Below are positions 34,708 to 42,516 of a DNA stretch of 64,000 nt, in pieces. A program made the translations under genes and the position numbers. Every line of letters starts with the position of its first letter. Position 1 is the stretch's first letter. Source of the stretch: Archangium violaceum (lineage in GTDB: Bacteria; Myxococcota; Myxococcia; Myxococcales; Myxococcaceae); assembly GCF_016887565.1 (NCBI RefSeq), contig NZ_CP069396.1, positions 11,390,001-11,454,000 on the forward strand, given 5' to 3'. The notes below the pieces were generated by a model. That model was not told where the DNA came from. It saw nothing but the letters and a program-made list of their open reading frames with translations, and did no database searches.

Positions 34708-35673
34708 ATGCGCACGGACCTCCATATCATCGCCAGCTGCACCAAGAGGAAGCGGGCTCCGGTGCCCCCGGAGCTGCGCCTGCGGGAGCTGCGCGAGACG
34801 AAGCCCGACCTCCGGGCCCGGCGCTGGTGGAGCCGCCTTCACGAGCACCCGCACCCCACCCTCCCCGCGGAGTCCCTGTACGCGGGCGAGCACTGGCGCG
34901 TCGTCCTGGAGCTGCCTCCCCTCGCCCTCCAGGCCCGGCTCCGGCCCCGGCTCTGGGTGGCCTCGGCCGGCTACGGGCTCATCCCCTCGGATGCCCCCAT
35001 CCGCCCCTACTCGGCCACCTTCTCCCGGGACGACGAGGACTCCGTCGTCCCTCGCCACCCCTCCCGGTCCACCGGCGCCCTGTCGCGGCAGTGGTGGATG
35101 GCGCTCGCCCGCGAGACGGGTCCCGCGCCCGGAGAGCCCCGGCTCCTCCACCACCTGGCTCGCTCCTCCCCCGACGCCCGCATCCTGGTGGTGGCCTCGC
35201 CCTCCTATCTCGGCGCGCTCGAGGAGGACCTGGCACTCGCGGCCCGCGCCCTGCGCCGCCCCGAGCACCTGCTCGTCATCTCCGCGCCCGGCCCCACCTC
35301 CCGGGGCGTGCTCGCTCCCCACTGGGTCCCCTCGAGCGCCCGGCTCCAGGCCGCCCTGGGCGGCACCCGGAATGCCCTGAGTGTCCGGATCGCGAAGGAC
35401 CTGCTGAGGCGCGCAAGCGGGGAGGACGTAACGGATTTGGACGCCGCCAGGGTCCAGGGTTATTACGGGCGTCTGATCCACCGCAGCGCGCCTCCACCGC
35501 GCTTGCAGCGGACGCCCATGACGGACGACGAGGTACGGCGGTTCATCGCGCGGGAGATGCGCACGGAGCAACGGACATGGAGCGCCATGCTGCGGCGGCT
35601 GCGCGACAGCGGCCTCGCCTGCGAGCAGCAGCGCTTCCGCCGGCTCTTCCTCGAGCTCCAGGAGCGCCCATGA
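34708..35673 (+). CDS. YaaA/DUF6884-like protein, first gene of dpd-like cassette
   Basis: 321 residues. Begins MRTDLHIIASCTKRKRAPVP, then AESLYAGEHWRVVLEL and RLWVASAGYGLIPSDAPIRPYSATFS, the DUF6884/YaaA-like pattern (conserved SCTKxK, W...SAGYGLI). The C-terminal ~70 residues (TDDEVRRFIAREM, then LRRLRDSGLACEQQRF) look like a DNA-binding helical tail. ATG 34708 starts the conserved part. It lies 43 bases ahead of dpdA on the same strand. Known dpd clusters need a third protein, DpdC, to convert dPreQ0 to dADG; that this gene does the same is a guess. Confidence 0.6.
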   Translation: MRTDLHIIASCTKRKRAPVPPELRLRELRETKPDLRARRWWSRLHEHPHPTLPAESLYAGEHWRVVLELPPLALQARLRPRLWVASAGYGLIPSDAPIRPYSATFSRDDEDSVVPRHPSRSTGALSRQWWMALARETGPAPGEPRLLHHLARSSPDARILVVASPSYLGALEEDLALAARALRRPEHLLVISAPGPTSRGVLAPHWVPSSARLQAALGGTRNALSVRIAKDLLRRASGEDVTDLDAARVQGYYGRLIHRSAPPPRLQRTPMTDDEVRRFIAREMRTEQRTWSAMLRRLRDSGLACEQQRFRRLFLELQERP

Positions 35674-35716
35674 GCCGCCTCCCCCCGAAGCCCCTCCTCC
35701 ACCTCCGGATGCTCGC

Positions 35717-37036
35717 GTGAAGTTCTTCCTGCCAGACAGCCAGGATCTCGTCGATCCCTCCTTCGACTTCGAGCTGGAGCGCCGCTCGATGACCCGCCAG
35801 CGCCAGCGGGACGACCTCTATGCCCACGAGGTCTTCTCCACGCCCGCCTTCGACGGCCTGCTGGTGTCCAAGGGAATCGTCGACGGCTTCGGCGTCCTGG
35901 GCAGCCGCTACACCCTGTCCCAGCGCCGTCGGCTCCAGCGCGATGGCGCTCCCCAGTTCTTCCGTCTGGACAACGCCCCCTACCCGCTGGAGATCATGGG
36001 CGACTGCGGCGCCTTCACCTACGTGGACGAGGAGGAGCCTCCGTACTCCGTCGACGAGGTGCTCGCCTTCTACGAGAGCTGCCGCTTCCACTACGGTGTG
36101 TCGCTCGACCACGTCATCCTTGAGTTCGACCCCGCCGCGGATGCCCCGGGCGCCGAGGAGGACGTCATCTCCCCCGCCATCCGCGCCCGGCAGCAGCTCA
36201 CCCTCGAGCGCGCCCGGGAGTTCCTGCGCAAGCACAAGGCGGGAGGCCATTCCTTCAAGCCGCTCGGGGTGGCCCAGGGGTGGAGCCCGAAGTCCTACGC
36301 CGCCGCGGTGAAGGCGCTCCAGAAGATGGGCTACGACTACATCGCCCTGGGCGGCATGGTTCCCCTCAAGACGCAGGAGATCCGCCTGTGCCTGGAGGAG
36401 ATTCAAGCGGTCCGCAAGCCGGGCACCCGCCTGCACCTGCTGGGCGTGACGCGCCCCGAGCACCTCCAGGAGTTCTCCCGCCTGGGCATCGCCTCCTTCG
36501 ACAGCACGTCCCCACTGCGGCAGGCCTTCAAGGATGCCCGCGACAACTATTACCTGGACGGGCACAAGTACACGGCCATCCGCATCCCGCAGATCGAAGG
36601 CAACCCCGACCTGCAGAAGAAGATCTTCGCCGGCCAGGTGTCCCAGGAGAGCGCGCGCCGGCTGGAGCGCGAGTGCCTGGAGTCCATGCGTCTGTTCGAT
36701 CAGGGCCGGCGCACGGTCCGCCAGACGCTGGAGGTGCTGCTGGAGTACGAGCGGCTCTACGACCCGGACACGAAGCCGAAGAGAAACGACCACGCCGCCG
36801 CCTACGAGCAGACGCTGGAGAATGCGCCCTGGCGCCGCTGTGCGTGCGAGGTGTGCGGGAAATTGAAACACCACGTCATCCTCTTCCGGGGCGCGGAGCG
36901 CAACCGGAGGCGCGGCTTCCACAACATCTGGACGCTGTATCGCCAGATGCACGAGCGCGGGCTGGGCGAGGGCTCCCCGTTCCAGGAGGAAATGGGTCCG
37001 CGCGCGCGCCGGGCGAAGGCGCGCGCCCACGGGTGA
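35717..37036 (+). CDS. dpdA: DpdA-like DNA-guanine transglycosylase
   Basis: 439 residues, TGT superfamily TIM barrel. IMGDCGAFTYV (Asp96) replaces the TGT DSGGFQ motif, LGGMV is the base-binding loop, FDSTSPLRQAF gives nucleophile Asp262, and CACEVC (375-380) with His402 form the zinc site. Tyrosine-rich insertions and these variants fit DpdA, which exchanges guanine for preQ0 in DNA, rather than tRNA TGT. Starts at GTG 35717. The following DndB-like gene strengthens the call. preQ0 synthesis genes (queC-F) are not in the window. Function is inferred from the family. Confidence 0.85.
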   Translation: MKFFLPDSQDLVDPSFDFELERRSMTRQRQRDDLYAHEVFSTPAFDGLLVSKGIVDGFGVLGSRYTLSQRRRLQRDGAPQFFRLDNAPYPLEIMGDCGAFTYVDEEEPPYSVDEVLAFYESCRFHYGVSLDHVILEFDPAADAPGAEEDVISPAIRARQQLTLERAREFLRKHKAGGHSFKPLGVAQGWSPKSYAAAVKALQKMGYDYIALGGMVPLKTQEIRLCLEEIQAVRKPGTRLHLLGVTRPEHLQEFSRLGIASFDSTSPLRQAFKDARDNYYLDGHKYTAIRIPQIEGNPDLQKKIFAGQVSQESARRLERECLESMRLFDQGRRTVRQTLEVLLEYERLYDPDTKPKRNDHAAAYEQTLENAPWRRCACEVCGKLKHHVILFRGAERNRRRGFHNIWTLYRQMHERGLGEGSPFQEEMGPRARRAKARAHG

Positions 37037-37052
37037 GGGAGAGGGAAGAGAC

Positions 37053-38201
37053 ATGCCGAAAGAACTGAAGCTTCCCGCCGTCGAAGTGCGCCAGTCCAAG
37101 GGCCGGACGCTGTACTCGTTCGCGGTGGACGGGAAGCTGGTCCATCGCTTCGCCACCATCTCGCGCGTGAGCCGCAGGGAGGGCCAGCTGCACGGCTACC
37201 AGCGGCCCGAGGCCCTCGCGCACATCGAGGAGATCCGCAACTACCTCGAGAGCCCCTCGCCGATGGTGCCCAACGCCGTCATCCTGGCCTTCGACTCGCG
37301 CGTGCGCTTCAAGCCGGCGGAGACGAAGCCTCCCTCCAAGGAGGTCTACTCGCGGCCGGGCTTCATCATCATCCCGATGGAGGAGCAGCCCGACGAGGAC
37401 AAGCCGGGCTTCATCGTGGATGGCCAGCAGCGACTGGCGGCCATCCGCGACGCGGCCATCGACAGCTTCCCCATCTGCGTCACGGCCTTCATCACCGACG
37501 ACATCGGCCAGCAGGCCGAGCAGTTCATGCTCGTCAATTCGACGAAGCCCCTGTCCAAGGCGCTCCTGTACGAGCTGCTCCCGCAGACCCGCGCCCAGCT
37601 CCCCTCGTCCCTCAGCCGCCGCCGGCTCCCGGCCCAGCTCATGGTGCGGCTCAACCAGGATGAGCGCTCTCCGCTCCGGGAGATGATCCAGACGGCCACG
37701 CACCCCACGGGCATCATCAAGGACAACTCCATCCTCAAGATGCTCGAGCACAGCCTGATCGATGGCGCGCTCTACGAGGTCCGGAAGCGGGGCGACTCGG
37801 AGGATGGCCTCGAGCCCATGATGGAGCTGCTGCGCAACTACTGGACGGCGGTCTCCCAGGTCTTCAAGGAGGCCTGGGGGAAGCCTCCCAAGAAGTCGCG
37901 GCTCATGCATGGCGCGGGAATCATCAGCATGGGCCTCATCATGGATGACGCCAGCGCGCTCCTCATGGAGACGGCGCGCCCCCCCACCGTCCAGCAGTAC
38001 GCGGCCGCGCTCCAGCCGCTCGAGAAGCTCTGCCACTGGACCTCGGGCACCTGGGACTTCGGCAATGGCCGCACGCGCAAGTGGAACGAATTGCAGAACA
38101 CGCCCAAGGACATCGATCTGCTCGCCAGGTACCTCACCGACCAGTACCGGAGTCTGGTGAAGGACCGGCCGCAGAAGCTGCGCCGGGTCGCCCAGCGCTG
38201 A
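37053..38201 (+). CDS. DndB/DpdB-like DGQQR protein
   Basis: 382 residues. FIVDGQQRLAAI (123-127 DGQQR) with NSTKPLSKALLYELLP after it is the DGQHR/DndB-type domain. Such proteins regulate or assist DNA phosphorothioation (DndB) and 7-deazaguanine insertion (DpdB, reported as an ATPase). ParB-like folds are related. Sixteen bases after dpdA on the same strand, so co-transcribed. Which of the two roles applies is settled only by the dpdA neighbour. Confidence 0.82.
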   Translation: MPKELKLPAVEVRQSKGRTLYSFAVDGKLVHRFATISRVSRREGQLHGYQRPEALAHIEEIRNYLESPSPMVPNAVILAFDSRVRFKPAETKPPSKEVYSRPGFIIIPMEEQPDEDKPGFIVDGQQRLAAIRDAAIDSFPICVTAFITDDIGQQAEQFMLVNSTKPLSKALLYELLPQTRAQLPSSLSRRRLPAQLMVRLNQDERSPLREMIQTATHPTGIIKDNSILKMLEHSLIDGALYEVRKRGDSEDGLEPMMELLRNYWTAVSQVFKEAWGKPPKKSRLMHGAGIISMGLIMDDASALLMETARPPTVQQYAAALQPLEKLCHWTSGTWDFGNGRTRKWNELQNTPKDIDLLARYLTDQYRSLVKDRPQKLRRVAQR

Positions 38202-38220
38202 GGTGTCACGCTCCCAGAGT

Positions 38221-38796
38221 CTACGTCCCGTGACCCCGTACAGCAGCCTGGAGCAACTCTTCCAACAAGGCCTGGCCTTCGCGCCAAGAGCCAAGGCGGG
38301 CCGCGCTGCCCAGGTGGTCCTTCGCGCCCACGTTCACGAGCTTCGCTCCCCAGTCCGCGGCAAGCCCGGTGATTCGCTCCATCGTGATGAACGCGTCATT
38401 GGTGCTCGCCACCACTACTGAAGGAAACGGGAGCCGCTGGCGCGGCATGGGCGCGAAGCCGCTCGTTCCCGCCGGAAAGCCGGGGGCCTCCGTGTCGCTG
38501 GGCGCGACCAGCAGGGCACCGCGGACCTTGCCATGATTGGCGGGATGCGCCGCTGCCCAATGCGCGACCAGGATGCACGCGAGGCTATGTGCCACGAGCA
38601 CCACCGGCCGCCGCGCTCCCGCGATGGCCAGTTCCAGCGTGGCCACCCAGTCCTCCCTCCGGGGTGTGTTCCACTCCGCCTGCTCGATGCGCTGGCAGTC
38701 CGTCCGCTCCCGCTCCCAGTGGGTCTGCCAATGCTCGGGGCCCGAGTTGTAGAGGCCCGGAAGGATGAACACGGCGGGGGAGGCTTCTGTGGACAT
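38221..38796 (-). CDS. RBBP9/YdeN-type serine hydrolase
   Basis: 191 residues. AVFILPGLYNSGPEHWQTHWE at the start, nucleophile VAHSLACILVAHW, then ASTNDAF (Asp) and KDHLGS (His): the RBBP9 small-hydrolase family. Cytoplasmic. Substrate unknown. Convergent with the DndB-like gene. Confidence 0.85.
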   Translation of the reverse strand: MSTEASPAVFILPGLYNSGPEHWQTHWERERTDCQRIEQAEWNTPRREDWVATLELAIAGARRPVVLVAHSLACILVAHWAAAHPANHGKVRGALLVAPSDTEAPGFPAGTSGFAPMPRQRLPFPSVVVASTNDAFITMERITGLAADWGAKLVNVGAKDHLGSAARLGSWREGQALLEELLQAAVRGHGT

Positions 38797-38893
38797 GGCT
38801 ACCTCGGCAGTGCGACGCGGGCGTTCGATGGGGAACCTTCCCGACCGTATTAAGGCAGTGCATCCAAGTCGGGCAAAAATAACGAACTTCTGA

Positions 38894-39466
38894 TCAGACT
38901 TCGTCGAATCGCCCACCCACCATGCCAGTTCGTTCCAGGGCCGCTTTGATCTCCTCATCAACGATGACCGGCGGGTGCCAGCCCCAAAGCCGGAACACGC
39001 GGGCATCGCCAACCTTCGACTTGTCAATGCGCAGACCTATCACTGAGCGGTACTCCCCGACTCGCTCTGGCCGCCCATCTCCCGCACTGTAGAACTGAAC
39101 TTCTGCGCTCGCCTTATCGTCAATGCACCGGACTGTCCGCGCCACGTTCACAAGATAGTAAGTCTCGGCCTGTCCTTGAACCTCGACAGGAAAGAGCTGA
39201 ACATCGTTGGGGGCCATCTCACGGAAGACAGCGGCCACTCGCACGTTGACGATGGGGGCTTGCCCAACCCCCGCTGTGTCGAAGTCCAGTGGCCTCCCGG
39301 GTCGGTCAACCGAGACGCGCAGTCGCTCGCGAACCTCGACGGGCCGACCATAGCTGAATTCCCAAACGTCCTCTAGCTCCTGACCGGTAAGGCGAGTCGG
39401 CTCTCCCAGGTACCAGCGCCCCGCCACATCCACGTCAATGCCTAGCCGGAAAAAGCGTCGCTCCAT
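38894..39466 (-). CDS. Imm11-like immunity protein
   Basis: 190 residues. MERRFFRLGIDVDVAGRWYLGEP, a central beta-rich region and the end FRLWGWHPPVIVDEEIKAALERTGMVGGRFDEV fit the Imm11 (DUF1629-type) immunity family. It starts three bases after the toxin gene stop, the usual toxin-immunity order. It should bind and block the neighbouring nuclease. Its base composition is less GC-rich than the core genes, pointing to transfer. Confidence 0.75.
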   Translation of the reverse strand: MERRFFRLGIDVDVAGRWYLGEPTRLTGQELEDVWEFSYGRPVEVRERLRVSVDRPGRPLDFDTAGVGQAPIVNVRVAAVFREMAPNDVQLFPVEVQGQAETYYLVNVARTVRCIDDKASAEVQFYSAGDGRPERVGEYRSVIGLRIDKSKVGDARVFRLWGWHPPVIVDEEIKAALERTGMVGGRFDEV

Positions 39467-39469
39467 GGG

Positions 39470-40762
39470 TCATGCCTCGGGGTTCTTCGTGACCAGCTTC
39501 CGCAGCTCTGTACCCGCCGTTGTAAGGTCTTTCGCGATCTTTGCCAGTTCGTCAACCAACGCGGCCCGGCACTGCGCGGCCCCCCGGCATCCCTGCATTG
39601 CTCTCGCGATCCGGTCCAACACGGCCTGGTGGTACTCGCGAGAGTGAGGTCCCTTGTGCCCCTTGATGCGCACCTGGTTCGCAGGGTCATTGAGTTCCAT
39701 CCTGGCCAGCCTGAAATAGCGCTCGAACAGCGGAGTCCATGGGCCGCCAGAAGCCTCGGAGATTTCGTTCTTGTTCGTGCAGATGTGGTGAATGTCGCCT
39801 TCGGGGTCGCCCTGCATGGCACTCCCGGGGCCCATGGCGACCGCTGCAACGGCCGTGGGGGCAAGTACGACATTCAGCACTCCCGCTGAAGGCATGGCAA
39901 TCGATTGCACCCCGCCTGTCCACGCCGCAGATAGCTGAAACCCGCCTTCGGCCTGTGCCCTCAACGCCGCCTGCGCCGCGCCTGGTAGCTTGGAGCCCTG
40001 CGCAGCCGTGGCGTTCCTACCGCCGAGAACGGACAAGGCGACGATAACCAGAACCCGAGCACCATTGTCTCCGAGCACTTTCCCGAATCGGTGTCCAACA
40101 TCCTCCAACTCCGAGATGGTACGGGCGTTCTTTGACTCCTCCATGAGCCGCAGGAATCCCTGTCCGAGGTTCCACACGGGGCCGGTGCCGAGATACGCAA
40201 TCAATGATGCCGTTAACGCAATCGCAACAAGCTTGGTGATGGGCTCGGGTGCAACCAACATCACAAGTGCGGTCCCCACCATGGACACAACCATTGTGCG
40301 GAGGGCAGCAGGGTCCGCGAAGTCCTTTACCGCTTCCTCGACGCCTTCCCAGACTGTATCGAATGCGAAGAAGAGCGACATCATGCGCAGCTGCGTCGGA
40401 TCCAGAGTCAACTCCCCCGCGAGCAGATTCAGCCGCGCTCTGGGGTCACTCTGCTGTTGTCCGATCCGTGCATGCGACTGGGCCATCGTGCGCCCCTGGG
40501 CCCCGTCAACCACCCCTCCAGCCGAAGCAAGTAGAAAAAGCCGGGCATCCTGCTCGGGCTCCTCATGTATGACATTCAGCTTCAAGTCGAGCATGAGTTG
40601 CACGACAGCCCTCTTGAACTCTGCTTCATCGATTTCAATAGGTTTGGTCTCAACGGGTTGCCAGACGCTCGGCGCCCCCTGTCCAGTGTCCAGGTTCACG
40701 ATTCGCGTCGTTGCGCAACCTGACGCGAGCAACAGCAACGCGACGATTGCGCAGATCTTCAT
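39470..40762 (-). CDS. SitA-like polymorphic toxin lipoprotein with AHH nuclease domain
   Basis: 430 residues. Lipobox LLASGC after a short signal. Residues ~40-320 are a carrier region with hydrophobic stretches (ALRTMVVSMVGTALVMLVAP). The end is an AHH nuclease: HHICTNKNEI from residue 325, GGPWTPLFERYFRLARMELN, and GHKGPHSREYH. Lipoprotein plus nuclease plus immunity is the SitA arrangement of myxobacteria, delivered to kin by TraA/B outer-membrane exchange (known family biology). Likely kills non-immune exchange partners by DNA or RNA cutting. Start ATG 40762 begins the signal; GC is lower than in neighbours. Confidence 0.8.
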   Translation of the reverse strand: MKICAIVALLLLASGCATTRIVNLDTGQGAPSVWQPVETKPIEIDEAEFKRAVVQLMLDLKLNVIHEEPEQDARLFLLASAGGVVDGAQGRTMAQSHARIGQQQSDPRARLNLLAGELTLDPTQLRMMSLFFAFDTVWEGVEEAVKDFADPAALRTMVVSMVGTALVMLVAPEPITKLVAIALTASLIAYLGTGPVWNLGQGFLRLMEESKNARTISELEDVGHRFGKVLGDNGARVLVIVALSVLGGRNATAAQGSKLPGAAQAALRAQAEGGFQLSAAWTGGVQSIAMPSAGVLNVVLAPTAVAAVAMGPGSAMQGDPEGDIHHICTNKNEISEASGGPWTPLFERYFRLARMELNDPANQVRIKGHKGPHSREYHQAVLDRIARAMQGCRGAAQCRAALVDELAKIAKDLTTAGTELRKLVTKNPEA

Positions 40763-41303
40763 GGCGCTCCCCGAGGTCAACGTCCCTATGCCCCCGATGC
40801 ACAGTACTGTCTTGGCAGTGAGCATGCCCCGATCTTGTGGCTCTCCCGCAGTTCGTGTGGTTCAGAGCGGCGAGCGGGCGAGCCTTATTCGTCAGTCGTC
40901 CGTATGCACCCAGGATTCACACAGACCGCGGCCGTGGTCCTCCTGCGAGGAACCAAGCGGGCAACTCGGCACCGGGAAGTGCCCATCGTCACCATCGACT
41001 CGATCTCCATGACGCCTGCGCCCGCATTGGCATCGCCCACTGATCGCCGAACGCTCTCCGCCGCACCCTCGCGACCTTAGCCCAGGGCGCACCACCGGAC
41101 CTCATCGCCCCGATGATGGGACATGCGGGCACGCGGATGGCTGAGTGGGGTCTACGGCAGGCTGCCAACGAGGGAGCTTGCTACTCGGGTCGTCGCTGCC
41201 GTGGGAGCAGACCGTAGCGCATTTGTAGCAGACACCCGCGCTACAAATGGACTCCCTGGACTCCGTGGACTGACTAAGTCCTCGAAGTCCGAGGGAGTTG
41301 ATG
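40763..41303. other. Intergenic region with integrase remnant
   Basis: 541 bases. The right two thirds carry the decayed integrase; the first ~170 bases next to the toxin gene hold nothing recognisable apart from its promoter. Confidence 0.6.
40934..41290 (+). pseudogene. Tyrosine integrase C-terminal remnant
   Basis: Frame 1 reads VVLLRGTKRATRHREVPIV, the beta-sheet region of tyrosine integrases. Frame 2 continues HDACARIGIAH, stop (41041), SPNALRRTLATLAQ then APMMGHAGTRMAE, matching the LRRTxA and MGH boxes around the catalytic Arg and His. Frame 3 ends VYGRLPTRELATRVV, after the expected Tyr position. At least two frameshifts and one stop. It ends just beside the 3' end of tRNA-Phe, the common attachment site of such elements. 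Confidence 0.75.
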
Positions 41304-41376
41304 TGCCCAGGGGCGGAATCGAACCACCGACACGGGGATTTTCAGTCCCCTGCTCTACCAACTGAGCTACCTGGGC
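41304..41376 (-). tRNA. tRNA-Phe (GAA)
   Basis: 73 nt on the minus strand. Acceptor GCCCAGG/CCTGGGC with discriminator A; anticodon loop CTGAAAA with GAA at 41341-41343; T arm GGTTCGATTCC. CCA is not encoded. Confidence 0.97.
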
Positions 41377-41404
41377 GTTCTGCTCAACCGCGCGAAGTAG
41401 GGGC

Positions 41405-41433
41405 GATTTACGGGGACTCGGCCCTCACGTCAA
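41405..41433 (-). promoter_or_regulatory. tRNA-Phe promoter
   Basis: Minus strand TTGACG (-35), 17-base spacer, TAAATC (-10). Transcription would start near 41398, about 20 bases before the tRNA. Confidence 0.6.
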
Positions 41434-41569
41434 GCTGGTTCTTCAACTCCACCCCACTTCCCCTCCTTCCCCCTCCCCGCTCGCACGCCCGGCCGCCCTC
41501 CCCTCCTCCACGCCCGCACGCCCCGTGCGTTTCCGTTAAATCCCCGCCATCTCCCCCGGAGGCCCCTGC

Positions 41570-42466
41570 GTGAGCTGGCTCAACTACCACCACCTCCTCT
41601 ACTTCTGGACCGTCGCCCGCGCCGGCTCCATCGCCAAGGCCAGCCAGGAGCTCCACCTCGCCCAGCCCACCATCAGCGCCCAGCTCAAGCTCCTCGAGGA
41701 GTCCCTCGGCCACAAGCTCTTCGAACGCCAGGGCCGCCGCCTCGTCCTCACCGACGTCGGCCGCACCGTCCTCCGCTACGCCGAGGACATCTTCCGCCTC
41801 GGCAACGAGCTCAAGAACGTCGTCAACGGCATGCCCTCCGGTCAGGGCCTCCGCGTCGCCGTCGGCGTCACCGACGTCATCCCCAAGCTCGTCGCCGAGC
41901 GCCTCCTCCAGCCCGCCTTCGACGTCTCCCCTGACCTCCGCATCACCTGCCGCGAAGGTCCTCTGCCCCAGCTCCTCGCCTCCCTCGCCCTCCACGAGCT
42001 CGACGTCGTCCTCGCCGATTCCCCCTCCCCCGAGCCCGTCAGCGTCCGCTCCTTCAACCACCTGCTCGGCAAGTGCGGCGTCTCCTTCTTCGCCGCCCCC
42101 AGGCTCGCTCACCTGTCCAAGGGCTTCCCTCGCTCCCTCGATAGCGCCCCCGTCCTCCTCCCCTCCGACGCCTCCTCCGTCCGCCGCTCCCTCGAAATGT
42201 GGTTCGACTCCCGCGGCATCCACCCCGTCATCACCGGCGACTTCGATGACTACGCCCTCTTGTTGGCCTTCGGGCAGCGCGGCCACGGCGTCTTCGCCGC
42301 CCCCTCCGTCATCGAGCAGGAGGTGTGTCGACAGTTCAATGTCTCCGTCATCGGGCACACCGATGACATCGAGACCTGCTTCTACGCCATCTCCGTCGAG
42401 CGGCGACTCAGGCACCCCGCTGTTGTCGCCATCGCCGAGACGGCTCGATCACGGTTGTTCGGGTAG
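41570..42466 (+). CDS. nhaR: LysR-type regulator, NhaR-like
   Basis: 298 residues. Helix-turn-helix at 5-60 (LNYHHLLYFWTVARAGSIAKASQELHLAQPTISAQLKLLEESLGHKLFER) is close to NhaR, with the FWTVARxGSI element typical of it. The C-terminal LysR effector domain follows. NhaR activates Na+/H+ antiporter genes in enterobacteria; the target here is unknown. Starts at GTG 41570. Confidence 0.8.
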   Translation: MSWLNYHHLLYFWTVARAGSIAKASQELHLAQPTISAQLKLLEESLGHKLFERQGRRLVLTDVGRTVLRYAEDIFRLGNELKNVVNGMPSGQGLRVAVGVTDVIPKLVAERLLQPAFDVSPDLRITCREGPLPQLLASLALHELDVVLADSPSPEPVSVRSFNHLLGKCGVSFFAAPRLAHLSKGFPRSLDSAPVLLPSDASSVRRSLEMWFDSRGIHPVITGDFDDYALLLAFGQRGHGVFAAPSVIEQEVCRQFNVSVIGHTDDIETCFYAISVERRLRHPAVVAIAETARSRLFG

Positions 42467-42473
42467 CGGGGTA

Positions 42474-42510
42474 GACCCTCACCCCAGCCCTCTCCCAGAG
42501 GGAGAGGGAG
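42474..42510 (+). repeat. Dispersed palindromic repeat, copy 7
   Basis: ACCCTCACCCC then CTCTCCCAGAGGGAGAGG; between two convergent genes (nhaR and the amidohydrolase). Confidence 0.9.
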
Positions 42511-42516
42511 CATCGC

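Noticed and set aside
34708-38201. Ordinary tRNA-guanine transglycosylase (queuosine) gene
   Set aside because: The motif GDCGAF, the extra insertions and the DGQQR neighbour fit DpdA, not tRNA TGT.
41123-41365. Short plus-strand frame that runs through the tRNA region
   Set aside because: Represents the third frame of the integrase remnant reading into tRNA; not a gene.
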